Shown: positions 62,611 through 64,000 of the stretch, one piece after another | How the letters are laid out: each line of letters begins with the position of its first letter | Position numbering within the stretch: position 1 is the first letter of the stretch | NCBI RefSeq assembly: GCF_002973525.1 | Contig: NZ_PVEN01000011.1 | Span: forward strand, 124,001 to 188,000 | Source: Paraburkholderia sp. BL21I4N1 | GTDB taxonomy: Bacteria > Pseudomonadota > Gammaproteobacteria > Burkholderiales > Burkholderiaceae | Direction of reading: 5' to 3' | Length of the DNA: 64,000 nucleotides | Notes under the pieces: generated by a model | What the model was told of the DNA's origin: nothing | Database searches by the model: none | Seen by the model: only the letters and a program-made list of their open reading frames with translations | Program-made: the position numbers and the translations under genes

Positions 62611-62636
62611 GTTACAACCTGAAACACTTTGTTACC
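62611..62636 (+). promoter_or_regulatory. OmpR-like phased direct repeats
   Basis: GTTACA, GAAACA and GTTACC occur at exactly 10-bp steps (62611, 62621, 62631). This is the layout of tandem sites for OmpR/PhoB-type winged-helix response regulators, and the hexamers resemble OmpR half-sites at E. coli ompF/ompC. It would place the regulator near the -35 of the transcript below. Confidence 0.5.
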
Positions 62637-62670
62637 GCGCTCGTAGGTTAATTCGCCCACAATGCCCTCA

Positions 62671-62877
62671 ACGGTTTCAACACGGATGTGGCTGGGTGTG
62701 TGGTGTGAGCGGATACGATGCACTTGCCGGTCGGCGTATGCCGAAGCCCTGTGAAGGGGCATCCCTGCTGGGGCCGTAGTCGACGCTGGGGCGTCGTCTC
62801 AGTGGTTCCTTCTTTGGTCTCCTCGCGCTAACCCCGTAGCGTGTGGTTTTTAGCGGGCTCCAGGCCCGCTTTTTTTT
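62671..62877 (+). ncRNA. Candidate structured small RNA
   Basis: No open frame is supported, but a series of local hairpins follows: TCGGC/GCCGA at 62731-62744, GCCCT/AGGG at 62746-62760, CCC/GGG near 62763, CGACGC/GCGTCG at 62781-62796, and CGCTA/TAGCG at 62826-62841. It ends in a strong terminator. A CACAAT -10-like element at 62658 would start transcription near 62671. The ends are estimates. The neighbouring genes are convergent on it, so it is not a leader. Confidence 0.45.
62852..62877 (+). terminator. Strong intrinsic terminator of the candidate RNA
   Basis: AGCGGGC and GCCCGCT arms around TCCAG, followed by at least seven T. No plus-strand gene ends nearby: pheC stops 570 bp earlier and has its own hairpin. 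Confidence 0.88.
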
Positions 62878-63049
62878 CGCCCGGTCAAACGTTTGCGCGG
62901 TGCGGTATTGCGCCGGTTGGAGTCTGTTCGCAGCCCGTTATCGGCTCGGCGGCCTTGCACGGCAAACGGTTTTGACCAATCTCCCGTCCGGAAGCCGCGC
63001 CGCAAGATGACTTGCCGGCGCGGCCTTCTGTCGATTGGCCGGCTTCAAG

Positions 63050-64000
63050 TTAAGCCGTCTTGTTCTCCTTCAGCTTCAGTTCGCTCATCATCCGCTCGCG
63101 CATGATGAATTTTTGCACTTTGCCGGTCACCGTCATCGGTAGTTCGTCGACGAAACGAATGTACTTCGGCACCTTGTAGTGCGCGATTTGCCCCTGACAG
63201 AACTGCTGGATATCTTCCGCGGTGGCCTGCTCACCGGAACGCAATACCACCCACGCGCAAACCTCCTCGCCGTATTTCGCGTCCGGCACGCCGAACACCT
63301 GCACGCTCTGGATCTTCGGGTGACGGAACAGAAACTCCTCGATCTCGCGCGGATAAATGTTCTCGCCGCCACGAATCAACATGTCTTTCAGACGGCCGAC
63401 GATGTTGCAGTAGCCGTCGGCGTCGAGTGTTGCCAGATCGCCGGTGTGCATCCAACCGTCCTCGATGCTTTCTCGCGTCTTCGCCTCGTCGCCCCAATAG
63501 CCTTGCATTACCGAATAGCCGCGCGTACAAAGTTCGCCGGTCTCGCCCACCGGGACGATCTCGCCGAGCGGATCGACGATCTTCACTTCGAGGTGCGGCT
63601 GGATACGGCCGACGGTCGTCGTTCGCTTGTCCAACGGATCCGTGGTCGAACTCTGGAACGACACCGGGCTGGTTTCCGTCATGCCGTAGGCTATGGTGAC
63701 CTCGCTCAGATGCATTCTGGACACGACCTTCTTCATCGTCTCGATCGGACACGGCGAACCGGCCATGATGCCGGTACGCAAGCGCGACAAGTCGTAGGCG
63801 GCGAAATCAGGGTGGTCGAGTTCGGCGATGAACATGGTCGGCACTCCATGCAGCGCGGTGCATTTTTCTTCCGCGACGGCGGCCAGCGTCGCCGCCGGGT
63901 CGAAGCCTTCGCCCGGGAACACCATGTTGGCGCCGACCGACACGCACGCCAGCACGGCCAGCACCATGCCGAAGCAGTGGTACAGCGGCACCGGAATGCA
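63050..64000 (-). CDS. AMP-binding acyl-CoA synthetase (3' part, runs off right edge)
   Basis: The last ~316 residues of an ANL-superfamily ligase that activates a carboxylate as acyl-AMP and then as CoA thioester. Motifs include the PLYHCFG loop, YGMTETSP (substrate/ATP region), GWMHTGDLATLDADGY, and the hinge RLKDMLIRGGENIYP. The catalytic Lys is in TVTGKVQKF near the C-terminus. The pattern fits medium- or long-chain fatty acyl-CoA synthetases. The N-terminal part and promoter lie outside the window. Confidence 0.94.
   Translation of the reverse strand, partial: CIPVPLYHCFGMVLAVLACVSVGANMVFPGEGFDPAATLAAVAEEKCTALHGVPTMFIAELDHPDFAAYDLSRLRTGIMAGSPCPIETMKKVVSRMHLSEVTIAYGMTETSPVSFQSSTTDPLDKRTTTVGRIQPHLEVKIVDPLGEIVPVGETGELCTRGYSVMQGYWGDEAKTRESIEDGWMHTGDLATLDADGYCNIVGRLKDMLIRGGENIYPREIEEFLFRHPKIQSVQVFGVPDAKYGEEVCAWVVLRSGEQATAEDIQQFCQGQIAHYKVPKYIRFVDELPMTVTGKVQKFIMRERMMSELKLKENKTA

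Noticed and set aside
1..64000. CRISPR arrays, insertion sequences, prophage genes or toxin-antitoxin pairs
   Set aside because: I saw no spaced direct-repeat array, transposase, integrase, phage structural gene or paired small toxin/antitoxin frames.

Overview
The window is a 64 kb piece of a GC-rich betaproteobacterial chromosome. Gene content and order fit Burkholderia sensu lato, most likely Paraburkholderia chromosome 1: the flhDC-motAB-che cluster, a putA/priA/hemE block, a glycine-riboswitch gcv operon, and Burkholderia-type DUF2844/DUF3443 secreted proteins. I see no insertion sequence, prophage, CRISPR array or plasmid-type region. The species is an inference from content and order, not from a database comparison.

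Positions 1-16,000 hold flagellar and chemotaxis genes on the minus strand. In transcription order they are flhD, flhC, motA, motB, cheY1, cheA, cheW, a Tar-like receptor, a possible 63-codon gene, cheR, cheD, cheB, cheY and cheZ. They are followed by a DUF2844/DUF3443 secreted pair and the start of flhB at the left edge. A near-consensus sigma-28 promoter precedes motA, and two adjacent perfect inverted repeats lie upstream of flhD. A GT4 glycosyltransferase is divergent from flhDC.

Positions 17,000-25,300 hold housekeeping and accessory genes: an H-NS-family protein, aquaporin Z, a histidine phosphatase, a Cof-type HAD phosphatase, a BadF-type sugar kinase, tag, an unknown protein, rpsU and an aldo/keto reductase. 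Positions 25,400-34,000 hold fliC (with a sigma-28 promoter), fliD, fliT and a likely flagellin-glycosylation set: a TPR-GT41 transferase, a DegT-type aminotransferase, a NeuD-type acyltransferase and a CatB-type acetyltransferase.

Positions 34,200-41,900 hold a HAD lipoprotein, tRNA-Arg(CCG), a dihaem cytochrome c, a SnoaL-like protein, the Rep helicase, a Gfo/Idh/MocA oxidoreductase and a small lipoprotein. Positions 42,000-49,700 are a glycine catabolism operon: tandem glycine riboswitch with terminator, gcvT, gcvH, gcvP, a secreted alginate-lyase-like protein, and sdaA. Together these convert glycine to one-carbon units and serine, and serine to pyruvate.

Positions 49,900-64,000 hold a ThDP-dependent enzyme, a LivK-type binding protein, trifunctional putA with a candidate PutA operator, a 56-aa membrane protein, priA, hemE, pheC, an intergenic region with a candidate small RNA behind an OmpR-like phased repeat, and the 3' part of an acyl-CoA synthetase gene. 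The least described items are the pepsin-like architecture of the DUF3443 protein, the candidate RNA near 62.7 kb, the paired operators upstream of flhDC, and the repeated ELF motif in the CheD tail.
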